The notes under the pieces are model-generated. The model worked only from the letters and a program-made list of their open reading frames with translations, did not search any database and was not told the DNA's origin. Source: Talpa occidentalis (lineage: Eukaryota; Chordata; Mammalia; Eulipotyphla; Talpidae). Taken from it: a stretch of DNA of 64,000 nt. Each line of letters begins with the position of its first letter. Positions within the stretch are counted from its first letter, which is position 1. Position numbers and translations under genes: made by a program. This document shows positions 42,104 to 53,300 of this stretch, one piece after another. Location: positions 41,232,210-41,296,209 of the forward strand of contig NW_023601104.1 of assembly GCF_014898055.3 (NCBI RefSeq), given 5' to 3'.

Positions 42104-45100
42104 CCCTGTCAGAGGTCTAGAAGGCTGTGGTGCACAATGAATATCACTTAGAGTTACCTTGGGGAGGGAAGAGCTGCGTGACACACTGCCCGGGCACCAC
42201 AGCCAGATATAGGTCCTCTCTTCACCCACCCCTTCATCAGGTGGCTCCCCCCATTACCCTGCCCTGCGTCTCACTGCCAATTCCACCGGAGAGAGAATGG
42301 AAAACGCGCACCCTGGGTGCACACCTCTACTAGGCTGGGCCCCCCACTTCATTTAGTTTCCCCCAGGCAGGATGAGGGCAAGATGCCCTGGTGAAAAGGC
42401 TGAGTGGACTGTCCAGCTAAAGGGTTTGGGGTACCCCAGACAGGATAGGACTGGTTGGCTTCCACTCCTTCACTGCAGCAAAGGACCAGGGCCAAGAGTT
42501 AATATTGGGGTTGGGGTGGGGGAGCAGGATTTTCAGGCAGGCGAGGAGACAGGGAAACACACAAACACATCACAGCTACATATACACAGCCACAAACACA
42601 CTACACACACACAGGGATATTCACACAGACAGATACACATGCACTGCCCCGTAACACACAGTGTGTGGGCAGACATCAACCCACACATACATAATCCCAC
42701 CAAAAGAGGCAGGATGGATGGTGAAGGCGAGAACAGCTTGTTCTGGAGCCTGAGGAGGCCTGATGGCTCCATCCCCTAATCTCTGTGTGTCCTGGGGCAG
42801 TTCCTTAACTTCTCTTTGCCTGAGTTTCCTCATTTTAAAGTGGGGAAATAATCATCTCTCCCTCATAAATTTGTGGTGATGACTAAATGAATTCATTCAT
42901 AACTGGTAACTCAGAACAGTACTACCTGTTACACAAGAAGTAACAAATTACTGTCCATGAACATTCACATGCACAATATATACAAACAGCTTCTTGTACC
43001 GATACACATTCAATTACACACACATGCACCCACACTAAAATGTAACTCCACACACCAATTATATACACATACATATCCAGTTATAGATATATATTCACAT
43101 GTGTATACATGTGTTTTCACTAATGTGGAATTACACATACACCCAAGTACATGCCCACATATAGACACACACACACACAGCTCTGTCAAACACCTATGGC
43201 CACAACGACAGCATTCCACATATGACACAGCCAGCGTAGGAGAGGAGAGGGCTCTCCCTGCCCCCGTGGGCCAGCGCTGTCCAGAGGCAGTGGAACAACA
43301 CTGCGGTGACAGGTGACTTTCAGGCAGAGCAGACGGGCCAGCTCTGTGTGCTAACCCCTCTCCTGCCTAGAGAGCTCCCACAGGGCTTCCCTGGAAGGGG
43401 CTGCTGGGACCTTCCCACTCAGTCCCCAGAGAAGGTGCCCAGCCCTCCCCTGGCTCTCAGCTCTATCTGGAGCAGACAGGGCAGGGCCAATGTCTTTCAG
43501 GGTTCAGGTTGGGGTCTGTTAGGGGTGGGAGCTATTTGAGGTTTATTTCCAGGTTGGAGAAAGTCAAAGGGAGTAAATTTTAGGTCAGCAGAAGGCTCAG
43601 GCAGATTCACTGTGTCCAGCTCAGTCCAGTAGATAGGAGGTGTGCCTGGTGCTGAAGATCCTGGGGGGCCAGTGGCTGTCCACTGGTGAGGGTGTGATGG
43701 TGGTAACTGCCTTCCTAGCCCCTCCCAGTGGCCACCTGAACCCCTCAGGGACAGCTCCTCCATGGGAGGCTGATGCCTTCTCCCGGGCCTCCGGGTAGGC
43801 CCAGGACTCCTCACCGAGCTCCGTGGCCAGCACTGTGAGGTTGTGCCAGACACGAGTCTCACGGTCCAGGGGCACCGCCGTGCGGATGGTGCCGTCCTCA
43901 GGTTCAATGGAGAAGCAGCGCTCTGGGTCCGAGTGGGGTAGGATGGAGTATCTGGGGCAGATGGAGCAGAGCTGGGAGCTGGTCTGGGGACAGAGTCAGA
44001 GCTGACCACCGCCCCCCACACCCCCTTCCACTGCCTTGCTGGGTCTCAGGTTCATCTGGCAAAGCCTGCCTCTTGTACCCAGAGTCATAATTCATGTTAG
44101 GGATCCCTTAAAAGACAACTATCCCGGGAGTTGTCAACATTGAACATCTGTCCTAAGGCTTAGGGGACTGAGTTCATTGAGTGGGTGGGGAGGAGAAGAG
44201 AACTGGAAGAGGTGGACAGGATAAACACTGCCTGTCCTTCAGACTTTTGGGCTCCATTCTGGGGACCGGTGGCCTGGGACCTAGTTCCGCTCTGCCTCAG
44301 ACCAGCTGCATGACCTTGGGTAAATCATTTAACCTCTGACTACTCAACTACAAAATGGGCACGACACCAGCACTTCCCTCACAGAGCAGGGATAGGCAAG
44401 CCAGGTGGCGAGGTGGGAAGTGAGGATTTGAATCCCAGCTTTGCCACTTACTGTGTGAGGTTGGGTAAGTTACTTAGCCTCTCTGGGCCTAGTGTCTAAA
44501 ACAATTGGCAATGATCCTGCCAACTTCACGGGGCTGTTGTGAGAATTAAATGTTTTCAAGTGGGTAAAATGTGAAGCGCTGAGGGAGTGATCAATAGTGA
44601 TAGCGATCAATTGCACTCAGCGGATGAGAGAGATCACATCTGTTCGCTTGGCCACTGGGAGGTGCCATTATTACCCACCCAGAGGGACAGGTGGGGAGTC
44701 TGGGACTGGTGACCAGCCAGCCTGGGAGAGAGAGAGTTCTGCCAGGAGGTAAGGCAATTTGTGGTAAAGGGGGGCGTATCCTCAAGTGGGACTGGCCTGC
44801 TGCGGACTCCTTCCCCAAGGCCCAGCCCTGCCCTCGCCCACACCCCAGCTCACCTAATTGGACTGGCCGGGGAGTCCAGGTCAGCAGCTGAGACCTGGCC
44901 CACCAGGGTCCCAGGGGCCTTGTTCTCGGGCACTGCCAGCTGGTAGGCAGCCTGAGTGAAGGCAGGTGGCTCAGGGGCATCCTGCACAGCCACACGCACT
45001 GAGGCCACGTCCTTGAAGGGCCCTCGCCGCAGGTAGGCTGGATCAATGAGCGTGTTGGTGGCCTCCACACGGAAGGAGTAGGAACGACGGCTCTCGAAGT

Positions 45101-47089
45101 CTAGGGGCTATGGTGAGGGGAGATGGAGTGACTGGGGTATGTGGAAACCGGGGCAGGCCCAGGTTTATGGAAGATGGAGTCCCTTCCCAATAGGCATCCA
45201 GTGCTCAGCCCTCTTGAGAGGAGAAGACACCAGAGTTTAGGGTGGAGGCAGATCACTTAGTTGGTAACTCTAGATCCGCCCCGGCTGTCACAGACTTGCC
45301 ATATGATGAGTCTCAAGTCAGTCACTACCCCTTTCTGGGCCCCACACCTTGATATGAAAGATGAGATGACTGTGACCTCTAAGCTCTAGCACAGAGGTCC
45401 TGAGTCTGTGCCCAGGAGATCAGTCAGGAATGTGTCCCACAGGGCAGGGGGCAGGTATGAGGGAGTCTGTAAGCGGAGGCTAACCTTGCGGACAGTGAGG
45501 AGCCCGTCTCGACCCTGGGAGTCTGTGTTGATGCTGAAGGCCTCGGAGCCCTCCCCGTCAAGGATGCTGTATGCCATGAGGGCGTTGTCCCCCAGGTCTG
45601 GGTCCTGGGCCCGCAGTCGGCCCACCAGGGTGCCCGGCCCAGCCGTCTCCACCACGGAGAACTGGTACAGGCCTTGGGGTGGATGGAGGGAGACATTCTC
45701 AGCGAGGTCCACAGTGCTCCTCCCTACCCCAGTGCTTCCTTCTCCCGGGGCCGGGCTGGGGGAGGCATGGGGAGGGAAGGCTTCTCCAGAAGCTGTCAGG
45801 GTGGGGTGTCCAAAGGACAGCTCAGACAGCAGCACTGGCCCCTTACTCTGAGGGAACTTGGGGGGGTTGTCATTGACATCGCTGAGGGTGACGGTCACTG
45901 TCGTGCTGCCCGACAGCCCCCCCATGTGGCCGCCCATGTCCTTGGCCTGAATCACCACCAAGAACTCCTCCTGAGTCTCCCGGTCCATGTTGGGGATGGC
46001 AGTTCGCACCACTCCTAGGGAGAGACGCCAGGTCAGTCAGGGGTGTCTGTTCTCATGGCTGCCCCACCAGACATCTGAGCTCCATCCTCACCAGTCTGGG
46101 GGTCCACAGAAAAGAAAGGCAGTCCGTCCAGCACAGTGTACACCAGCTTGGCGCTGTTTCCATAGCTGGGGTCGTCGGCGTCATGAGCAGTCACCTGGAT
46201 CACCGATGTCCCTGGGGGCGGGGGGAATCCCAGCACCCCCATCAGCAGGGTAGGGCCAAGTGGGGGAAGCAGATCAGATGAAGGGTTCCCAGACATGAAC
46301 AGGGCTGAAGAGAAGAGGTGGGTTCTGGGGCAGGAAGCAATGGGGGAAGGAGAGGTGAGGACACTCCAGGAGATGGCATCTGGGACATTCAGAGCCGGAG
46401 TACTCACCGACATTGGACATCTCTGGCACTGTGGCATGGTAGGGCCCCAGGGGAAAGATGGGCGGGTTGTCATTGATGTCTTGTACTTTGATGATGAATT
46501 CTGATGGGGGCTCCAGGGGACGGTTAGAGGCTCGGTCCACAGCTTGGGCCAGTAGCACGTACTGTGCCTTCTCCTCCCGGTCCAGGCTCTTGGTGACATG
46601 GATATTGCCTGTGGCTTCGTCAATCACAAATACGGTGCCTGCCCCCTCCCCGGTCAGCAGGTACTTGGTGCGCCCCTCGCCCCGGTCCACATCCGAGTGC
46701 AGCTGTAGGGGCCGGGGGAAAATGGCAGAGGGTTCCGAGCACAGAGACAGAAGGTTAAGAGTCTAAGCCTAGGACGGGGTGGAGCGCTGGGAGTCCTGAG
46801 GGACCAAGGTCATTGGAGAAGTGATGAAGTTGCAGGGCAGGGCCTAAGGGCCTGGAGAGCAGGGTAGACATGGGAGAGCTGGAGTTACCTTGCCAATAAG
46901 GACGGGTTCCGGGCCGGCATATTCCTCAATGACGAAGAACTGGTTCCACACCCAGCTCCTTCGGGTCCGCAGCAGTGCTGGTCCTGGGGTCCCCCGGGAC
47001 CCTGCCCAGGCCCGGGCTGGGGCTGCCAGGCGCCCCATGCAGCCCCAGCCACCCAACCAAGCCAAGAGGAGCCTCACCAGGCCCCACAT
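39765..47089 (-). CDS. CDH24: Cadherin-24 (type II classical cadherin), 11 coding exons
   Basis: CDH24 is a calcium-dependent cell-cell adhesion receptor of the plasma membrane whose tail binds catenins. Coding exons (minus) are 47089-46889, 46702-46408, 46211-46092, 46014-45847, 45672-45485, 45107-44854, 43951-43815, 41632-41511, 41429-41318, 41062-40814 and 40264-39765. All have GT-AG ends and the phases join to 781 aa, a length known for a CDH24 isoform. The first exon carries the signal peptide ([15 protein letters not shown]) and a furin-like RTRR site, followed by SWVW: the two tryptophans (W2, W4) mark type II cadherins. Five EC repeats follow, with calcium motifs such as DINDNPP, DVNDNPP and DENDNAP. 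The transmembrane helix is near residue 620, split between the last two exons, and the last exon encodes the catenin-binding tail. The 174-nt intron between exons 4 and 5 is open in frame (see findings). Confidence 0.95.
40405..40560 (+). mobile_element. MIR element in last CDH24 intron
   Basis: Forward wording: ttactagcagtgtgacctgg then a pyrimidine stretch and aaataggg. Confidence 0.65.
41640..43215. repeat. CA-rich imperfect repeat region in a CDH24 intron
   Basis: Degenerate ACAC/CACAT text runs through 41640-42110, 42555-42690 and 42960-43180. A pure (AC)n of about 14-15 units lies at 42070-42097. Confidence 0.7.
42770..42930 (+). mobile_element. MIR element within the CA-rich intron
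   Basis: Forward wording: gtgtgtcctggggcagttcc, then tttcctcattttaaagtggg. Confidence 0.75.
44255..44590 (+). mobile_element. Two tandem MIR elements
   Basis: The first copy is about 44255-44375 (gctgcatgaccttgggtaaa) and the second about 44405-44590 (gaatcccagctttgccactt, then gttgtgagaattaaatg). Both are forward. Confidence 0.8.
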
Positions 47090-47146
47090 GTTTGGGCTCC
47101 AGCCAGGGACCTGTTCACTGCCCCTGGGTGTTGAGGCATGAGATGG

Positions 47147-48299
47147 CTGGGGCAGAAGGGCAGAGGCATCCGGGCTACCCCATGGAATCCATGCCTGTAG
47201 GACAGGTAGTTGTTCAGGGTCTGGGAAACCCTTAATCCTCCTCTCTCCACTAAAGTTAGATGCTATAGAACAGACCTCCCAGGAGGCAGACACGCCACGA
47301 CCCAGAGCCCAGTCTGAGATAGGGAGCAGCCAGTCTGATCCTTCCCTCTCTGCCCGTGTTCACCTCCAGTCCTGCAGGCTGATAAATCTCTGGTCAGTCA
47401 ACTCTGAGAAGCTGGGGAAGAAAATAGGAGAGAGGATGCTGGGAGGGTTTAGAACCCCACATCTGTCCCCCATCTTTCCAGGTGGGGTTTGCTGTGAGGG
47501 GGCTGGAGGAAAGGGCTTAACACCTAATAGATGGGGTTCATGGAGGTGTGGCCTCAAGGTACCCAGGGTCAGGCCGAGCGATGACAGGGAGGGCAGCCTT
47601 GACAAGGTGGAGAGCCCCAGAAGTTCCTCCACTGGGGAGCCCCACCTCGCCTGAGCCTGACCCCAGTCCACTCTGCCAGCTGAAGTCCTTGCAGGGGGGC
47701 GGGCAGAGGGGTGGGTCAGTGCTGCAGGGAAAGGGGTAGCGCTGGGGGCAGGGCCAGGGAAAGCCAGCAGAGGTAGACCCAGAGGCTGGAGAAAACATGA
47801 CTGAGGGTGAGACCAAGACTCAGGGACTGTCCGACAGAGACAGAATAGCAGCAGGAGACAGAAGGAAAGAGATGAAAGGAGGCAGCCTGAGTGTTTGAAA
47901 GGCAGCGAGGAGTCAGAGGTGCCAGGCTTGGGGATGGGTGGGAGGGCGCAGAGGGGCTCTCGGGGTGTGCGACGGGCAAGCAGGGGCAGCCCTCAGCTGC
48001 GGGGCGATCAGGCCGCTGCAACTTCATTCTGGGGAAGGAGCAGCCGGGAGGGGTTGCAGGCGGGGAGCAGGAGAGGACCCTTCTCACTGCCGTCCCCTCC
48101 TTCTCTGGGGGGTGGGACCCCCTCAGGCGGCGGTGCTGCGCCCCTCCTCTCCCAGGGCACACACCTGACAGCCCTGCCCTCCCGAGGGAAGCCGAGCACC
48201 GGCGAGGGAGGCGGGACGCGGAGGAAGGAGAGGGCGAGAGGAGTGGAAAAGAGGATAGCGGGAGAGGAGAGGAGAGGCGAGGGCAGGACGGGGGCAGGA
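47147..48299. other. CDH24 5' intron
   Basis: Noncoding sequence between the ATG exon and the CpG island. No repeat recognised; purine-rich text at its right end. Confidence 0.5.
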
Positions 48300-49250
48300 A
48301 CGGAGGGCGGGAAAAGGGAAAGAGCCGGTGCAGGAAGGAAAGGCAGAGGAGGGAAGAGGCCGAGAGGGAGAGGAGATGGAGAAAGAGCCAGCGGGAGCGG
48401 AGAGCTGGGGAGACGGAGGGAAGGGACGCGGCGAACGGGAGAAGGCAGGGGGAAGACAGCGAGCGAGAGGAAAATGGGCAAAAGCGGGATTGGTGTGCGG
48501 GCGGCAGGGCAGCGGCCGCGCGCGGGCGCGGGGAGCCGGCGGCGGAGCCGGGAGCCGGCAGCGAGCTCCCGGGCGCGGAGCGCACCGCTCTGAAGACACC
48601 GCAGGCTGCGGCCCCGCTGCCCCTCCGCGGACCGCCGCCGGGGCCCCCGGGCGGAAGCCCTTACCTGGATGTGCCGAGGGGCCCAGCGAGGCGCGGGGCG
48701 CCCCCGCCCGCCCCCGCCGCCGAGTCGCGGGGCGCAGCCCCGAGCCGATCGGAGCGGGCGCCGCGGCTCCGCTGCAGGTCTGAGCGGCCCCGGCGAGAAC
48801 AAGGGAGCGAGACGGAGGGGGCGGGGGAAGGAGGCTCCGCCTGCGGAGGAGCGAGGCGGCTCCGCGCCGCGCGGGAGAGCAGAGCCCAGCCTCCGACCCT
48901 CCCCGGCCAGCCCCGGCCCGCGCGGCGGGGGCGGGGGCGGGGGCGGGGGCGGCGCCTGGCGCTGCCGGGCGCATACAGATGCGGCGCCCTCCCGGGCCGG
49001 GCCGCGGCGCCCGGCGGGCTCTCGGCGGGAGGACGCCCGGGCCCAGGGAGCGGGCCTTTTCCTTAGAGCAGGCGGGGCGGGCTCACCCGCGGGCGCGAAG
49101 CGGCGCGCACAGCCCGGGCAGCAGGGCGGAGGGCAGCGCACGGCGAGGCGGGGAATTGGGCGCCCACTGCAGAGAGGCCCGACTCCCCCGCTCCCAGATC
49201 AGCCTTTGGGGCTCGCCTGGGCCGCGGCCTCAGAGAGGGAGCGTTTGGGG
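48300..49250 (-). promoter_or_regulatory. CpG island and probable CDH24 promoter with noncoding first exon
   Basis: A dense GC- and CpG-rich block lies upstream of CDH24. A good minus-strand donor (CAG then GTAAGG) ends an exon at 48665. A pyrimidine-rich acceptor before 47146 would bring the 5' UTR onto the ATG exon at 47089. The first-exon start would lie in the core of the island. Long open frames on both strands here come from base composition and are not genes. Confidence 0.7.
48925..48952 (+). repeat. (GGGGGC)n tract, G-quadruplex candidate
   Basis: Four runs of five G separated by single C sit in the core of the CDH24 CpG island. Such spacing can form a G-quadruplex on this strand. 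Confidence 0.7.
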
Positions 49251-49744
49251 AGCCTGTGTAGGGCAGGACACCAAGCCGGCTGGGCGCGCTTAAGAACGGC
49301 AGAGGGATCCGGGGAACAGGTCAGGGATCCGAGGCATGACAGGGGCGGTAGGGGACGGATTTAGGGAGTGGAGCCGTTTGGGGAAGCTCTTTTGCAGGCG
49401 CCGACTGAGCGAGCGGCTGCCGCCCCCTGGTGGCAGTTGCGGAGACACCTTGAAGAAGGTGGCAAGCAGGTGACCAACTGTCTATTTTGCGCGGGACGGG
49501 GCCCACCAAGGACCCTCTCCTGGGGGGTGCGTCTCTCCCCCATCCCCCCCCATCCCCACAGGAAAAGCCACAGTGCGGTCTGGTTAGAGCGACGGCTGGA
49601 GGAGGCTGCCAAGTCCCTGGGAGCAGCAACCTGCTAAATGAAACCACCCTGAATCTTCCAGCCGTCACTTCAGTTAGATTTGGCTCTCACCCAGGCCCTG
49701 CTAAAGGAAAGCCACTCACACACTATTTAAAACTAAGTCAGATT
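49251..49744. other. Gap between CDH24 promoter and ACIN1 3' end
   Basis: Under 0.5 kb of noncoding DNA separates the CDH24 CpG island from the ACIN1 poly(A) region. No other element is seen. Confidence 0.5.
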
Positions 49745-49750
49745 TTTATT
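49745..49750 (-). terminator. Candidate ACIN1 polyadenylation signal (AATAAA)
   Basis: AATAAA on the minus strand lies 571 nt past the ACIN1 stop codon. It is the first canonical hexamer I see downstream of that gene. Confidence 0.6.
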
Positions 49751-50320
49751 ATTTTCCATAGACCACATCATTTAATAATAAAAAAAATAAAAATAAAAAT
49801 TGAACAAAAGGAAAGGTGGATATAAAGTGGAACCGGTGGCCAAGAGGCAAGGACTGCAGGACAGAAGAGACTGGGAACTGCAGGGGCCCGGGGACTCAGG
49901 AGGAGATGCTGATTCAGCTCATAGGTGACCCAGTCCTGGCCCCGGCTGTTCCCAAGAGGAGGCTGTGAGTACCCAAGGGAGGTGATGAGCAGGATGGAGG
50001 AAAAATGAAAGAACTCCTGGGCTGTTCCACACCTCTGGGCCAACCACCTTACCTCCCTAACCTAGCTCTCAGACTTCACAATGGGAAATGAGAGACAGGA
50101 GAGGGCCAAGTCCCAAGAGATAGGTTATGGGGGGTGGGGGAAAGATGGCCACTGCTGCATTTGGTATGTGGGGACAGGTGGCAGCCATACTTCAGCACTG
50201 GGCAAATGGTGTGAAAGACCCTTGGTTTCAGGGTGGTGGAGATTGTACCTATCCCTCTGTGGCCTTGAACCCCTGGGGCAGGGTGGCTGATGCCTGCAGC
50301 TCTCCCTAGTGTTTTCTCAG

Positions 50321-53300
50321 CTAGCGGCGCCCACCCCGGTCCCGAACAGGCGTGCTCCGACTCCGGCTCCTGCTGTGGCGCTTAGTATCTCTACGGTCCC
50401 TCTCCCGGCCTCGTTCCCGGTCCCTTTCCCTCTCTCGATCTCGATCCCCCCTGTCACGCTCCCTGTCCCTTTCTCTTTCCCTGTCCCTCTCTCGGCTGTG
50501 CTCTCTCCGCTTCTCCCGCTCCAGCTGTCGGTTCCGTTCCCGCTCTGCTTCCTTCTCCCGCTCCTTCTGCTCCTCCTCTTCTTGTTCCTTTCGTCGCTTC
50601 TCCCGCTCCTTGGCCCGCTCAGCCCGTTCTGCCTCCTTCTGAACAATCTGCAGCAGGCAGTAAAGAGGCCTGTCAGCCCCGCTTGCTTAGAGCAGCCCCA
50701 CTTTGTCTATCTGCAGCCGGACCCCAAATGCCTAGCTTCAGGTCGGTCAAACTGGCTGCTAAACAGAAAAGAAGGAGCCACCACCCACATGTGTCCTTGA
50801 TTCAAGAGCTCAGTCCCTCCAAGCTTTCAACTTTTATACCTATGTCAGGCTAGCTGCACCAGCCAAGCCTTTCCTCTGGTTCTTCCCTAGCCACCTAGGA
50901 TGTGAATAAACTGCCTTTCTCTTTACTTAGCAGTATAAGCCTAGAGGCTCAAACTTTAGAAATTAAAAAGTAGAGAAATAGGTAAGTCTCTCAGCTCACT
51001 AAAATTAATTTCTAAGGAGAATGGTTGGCACAGCCAGCTTCCTAGGAGACACAGTTTCCATCTTGTGTTTCCTTTCACCCCTCCTGGTTTGGCTGCCCTC
51101 TGGCACACATCAACTGCTGCCTTAAAATTGCGTCTTTCTGGGATGCTTAGTTTCTTCCCTTTCCAACAACAGCTCACACCTGCACCTACGCCCTGAAGGG
51201 ACCCCGGCCTCAGGGGAAACAAGAAGTCTACTCACCTGGCTGTCAGTCAGTGGGAGCCAGTAGATGCAGGGAGCTGCCTTGGTTTTACGGAAAAGGTCAT
51301 CCAGCAGTTTGGCAGGTGGTTCCTCCTGAGCTTTCTCTGAGGTAGGAAAAGTTATCAGACTCGTTGTCTCTGACCCTGTGCCCTCCCCAGCTGGCTCCCT
51401 TTCCCACCTACTAGAGGTGTGTGTGCCCCACAGCTAAGTACCTTTCTTCTCACTCTTCTTTTCTTTAGATTTCGCACGTTCCTTGCGGCGGCGGTCACGG
51501 GACCGTGATCGGGAGCGGGGCCCTTCTCGAACTTTGTCCCGATCCCATTCACGCTCTGATCGAGTTCGCTCCCGCCGCTCCATTTCCCGTTCCCGCTCTG
51601 CCCACTGTTCCCGCACGGCCCGCTCCTGTTCCCGCTGCTCTGCCCGGGGGTGCTGTGGTGGCTGGGCTGGGGGTGGGGGTGGGGGGTGCAAGGGTCGTGG
51701 TACCCCCTGCTCCTCTGGCTTAGCTTCAGAGGGACGGTCCACCAAGAGGCCCCGGTGATAATCCAGCTGTGGGTAGAGGAGGGACAAGGACAGTCAGGAT
51801 GGAGATGACCTCACTCTCACTGAAGGATCCCAGGTACCAGGGTATAAAGACTTTGGAGTGCCACGGAAGGAAAAGGGGGGAAGGACTCTCAGTGCCTGCA
51901 GGTTTGGCCAGGATCTCAGCTGGAATCTAGCAGATAATGGCCCCCCTGCTCCTTCCCTCCCCTCCTCTCCCTAGGTTTCTTACCTCATCTTGCTCAGCAT
52001 AGTCAGCACAAAGGAATTTGGGATTGGACTGGGGCCATTTGACCCCGTGTAGAGCTGTGCGGGTGGCAACAGCTTCCTCTACTGTGGAGTACTGGTGGAG
52101 GAAAGGAGGCGGCAAAGGTCACAATAGGCCTTCAATTCCTCCCATCTTCCCACATTGGTCACAAAAGGAAATCTATGCCACAAACTAGAGAAGCAGCTTC
52201 TTCTCACCGTTACAAAGCAGTGAGATTTGATCTTGTCAATCCAGAAGGCCTCTTCCACCAGAGTTCCTGTGCGTCCCAACAACTCCTTCAGTTGGCCTAA
52301 AGTGAAGGGACGAACCTGCCAGTGAAAACAGGAGTTTCAGGATCTTGAAGAAGGCAGAAACAATTCTCATAAAACTTAAGAATTCTCAAGCTGTGGTCAC
52401 AGAGCATACTCTAAGGTCTGGGTTAGGAGAGAGGTCAGGAACCCTCTAGTAGGAAAGTGACAAGTGTGATAATACTGACTAAGGCACTATATGCCAGGCC
52501 TTCTACAAACCCTCAAGACAACCCTACAGAGTGAGAATCTCCTCCCCTTTTCCCATTTTCCCCATACTGACACTGTAGCACTTAAGCAGCCACAAGCAAG
52601 AGTAAATAAGTGGTGGCTGTGTTCTAATAAAACTTTATTTATTATAGGCAACAGGCTGGACTTCATAGCCTATTGACCCCTAAAAGGGCCAATTAATGCA
52701 ACGCACTGTTTAGATGAGAAAGCTTGCGAAGTTACTTGCTCAATGAGTCAATGAGTAAGTAACTAGCAGATCTTAGTGTTGACCCTCAGAAGCTTGAGTC
52801 CAAACTCAAACTCTTAAACGTCAAATGAGACTAGACCGTGGGCAACAATGACTTACCAAATTGGAGATGTGGACGATGTTACTGATCTTGCCCCGGGGTG
52901 GGGAGGGCACCTGAGCAGTTCGGACTGGGTCATCAATTGTAATGGAAACTCCAGACTTCTGCTGGCTAATGGACCGTCGGGTTAAGGTATCTCCTAAAGT
53001 CACTATCAGATAAAGCACCCAAGTGGTTTTTCAGTTGGGAACACGGCTTTGTGGGAGGCTCTTTCACCTCTAATGACTTTTATTCCCCACCCAGCAGTCA
53101 CCCTTCCAGCCAGAGTGCAAGGCACTGTCTAGGCTGATCTCTTCATTATGGGGATTCAAAAATTACAGATTGGAACTCAGCCTTTAAAGGAGCTTAATAA
53201 GAAGTAGGAAGGGGAGATAAGGCAGACACAAGAAACACTGTAATACAAGGCTGAAAGCATTAAGCACTTTAGAAGAGGTCCAAATAAAGTGCTCTGGGAG

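Noticed and set aside
41637..43228. Possible CRISPR-like or spaced repeat structure in the CA-rich intron
   Set aside because: The units are irregular dinucleotide text without constant repeat and spacer lengths, and the genome is mammalian.
45846..45847. Calling CDH24 exons 4 and 5 as a single exon because the frame is continuous
   Set aside because: The donor GTAAGG and a good acceptor are present, and the spliced product matches the known EC2-EC3 sequence; retention is kept only as a finding.
47891..49141. Very long frames (up to 391 codons) on both strands over the CDH24 CpG island
   Set aside because: High GC removes stop codons. The proteins are low-complexity Arg/Gly/Pro/Ala, overlap on opposite strands and match nothing I recognise.
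50309..50800. Frames on the plus strand opposite the last ACIN1 exon rich in Leu, Pro, Ser or Arg
   Set aside because: They are antisense shadows of the RE/RD/SR repeat of ACIN1.
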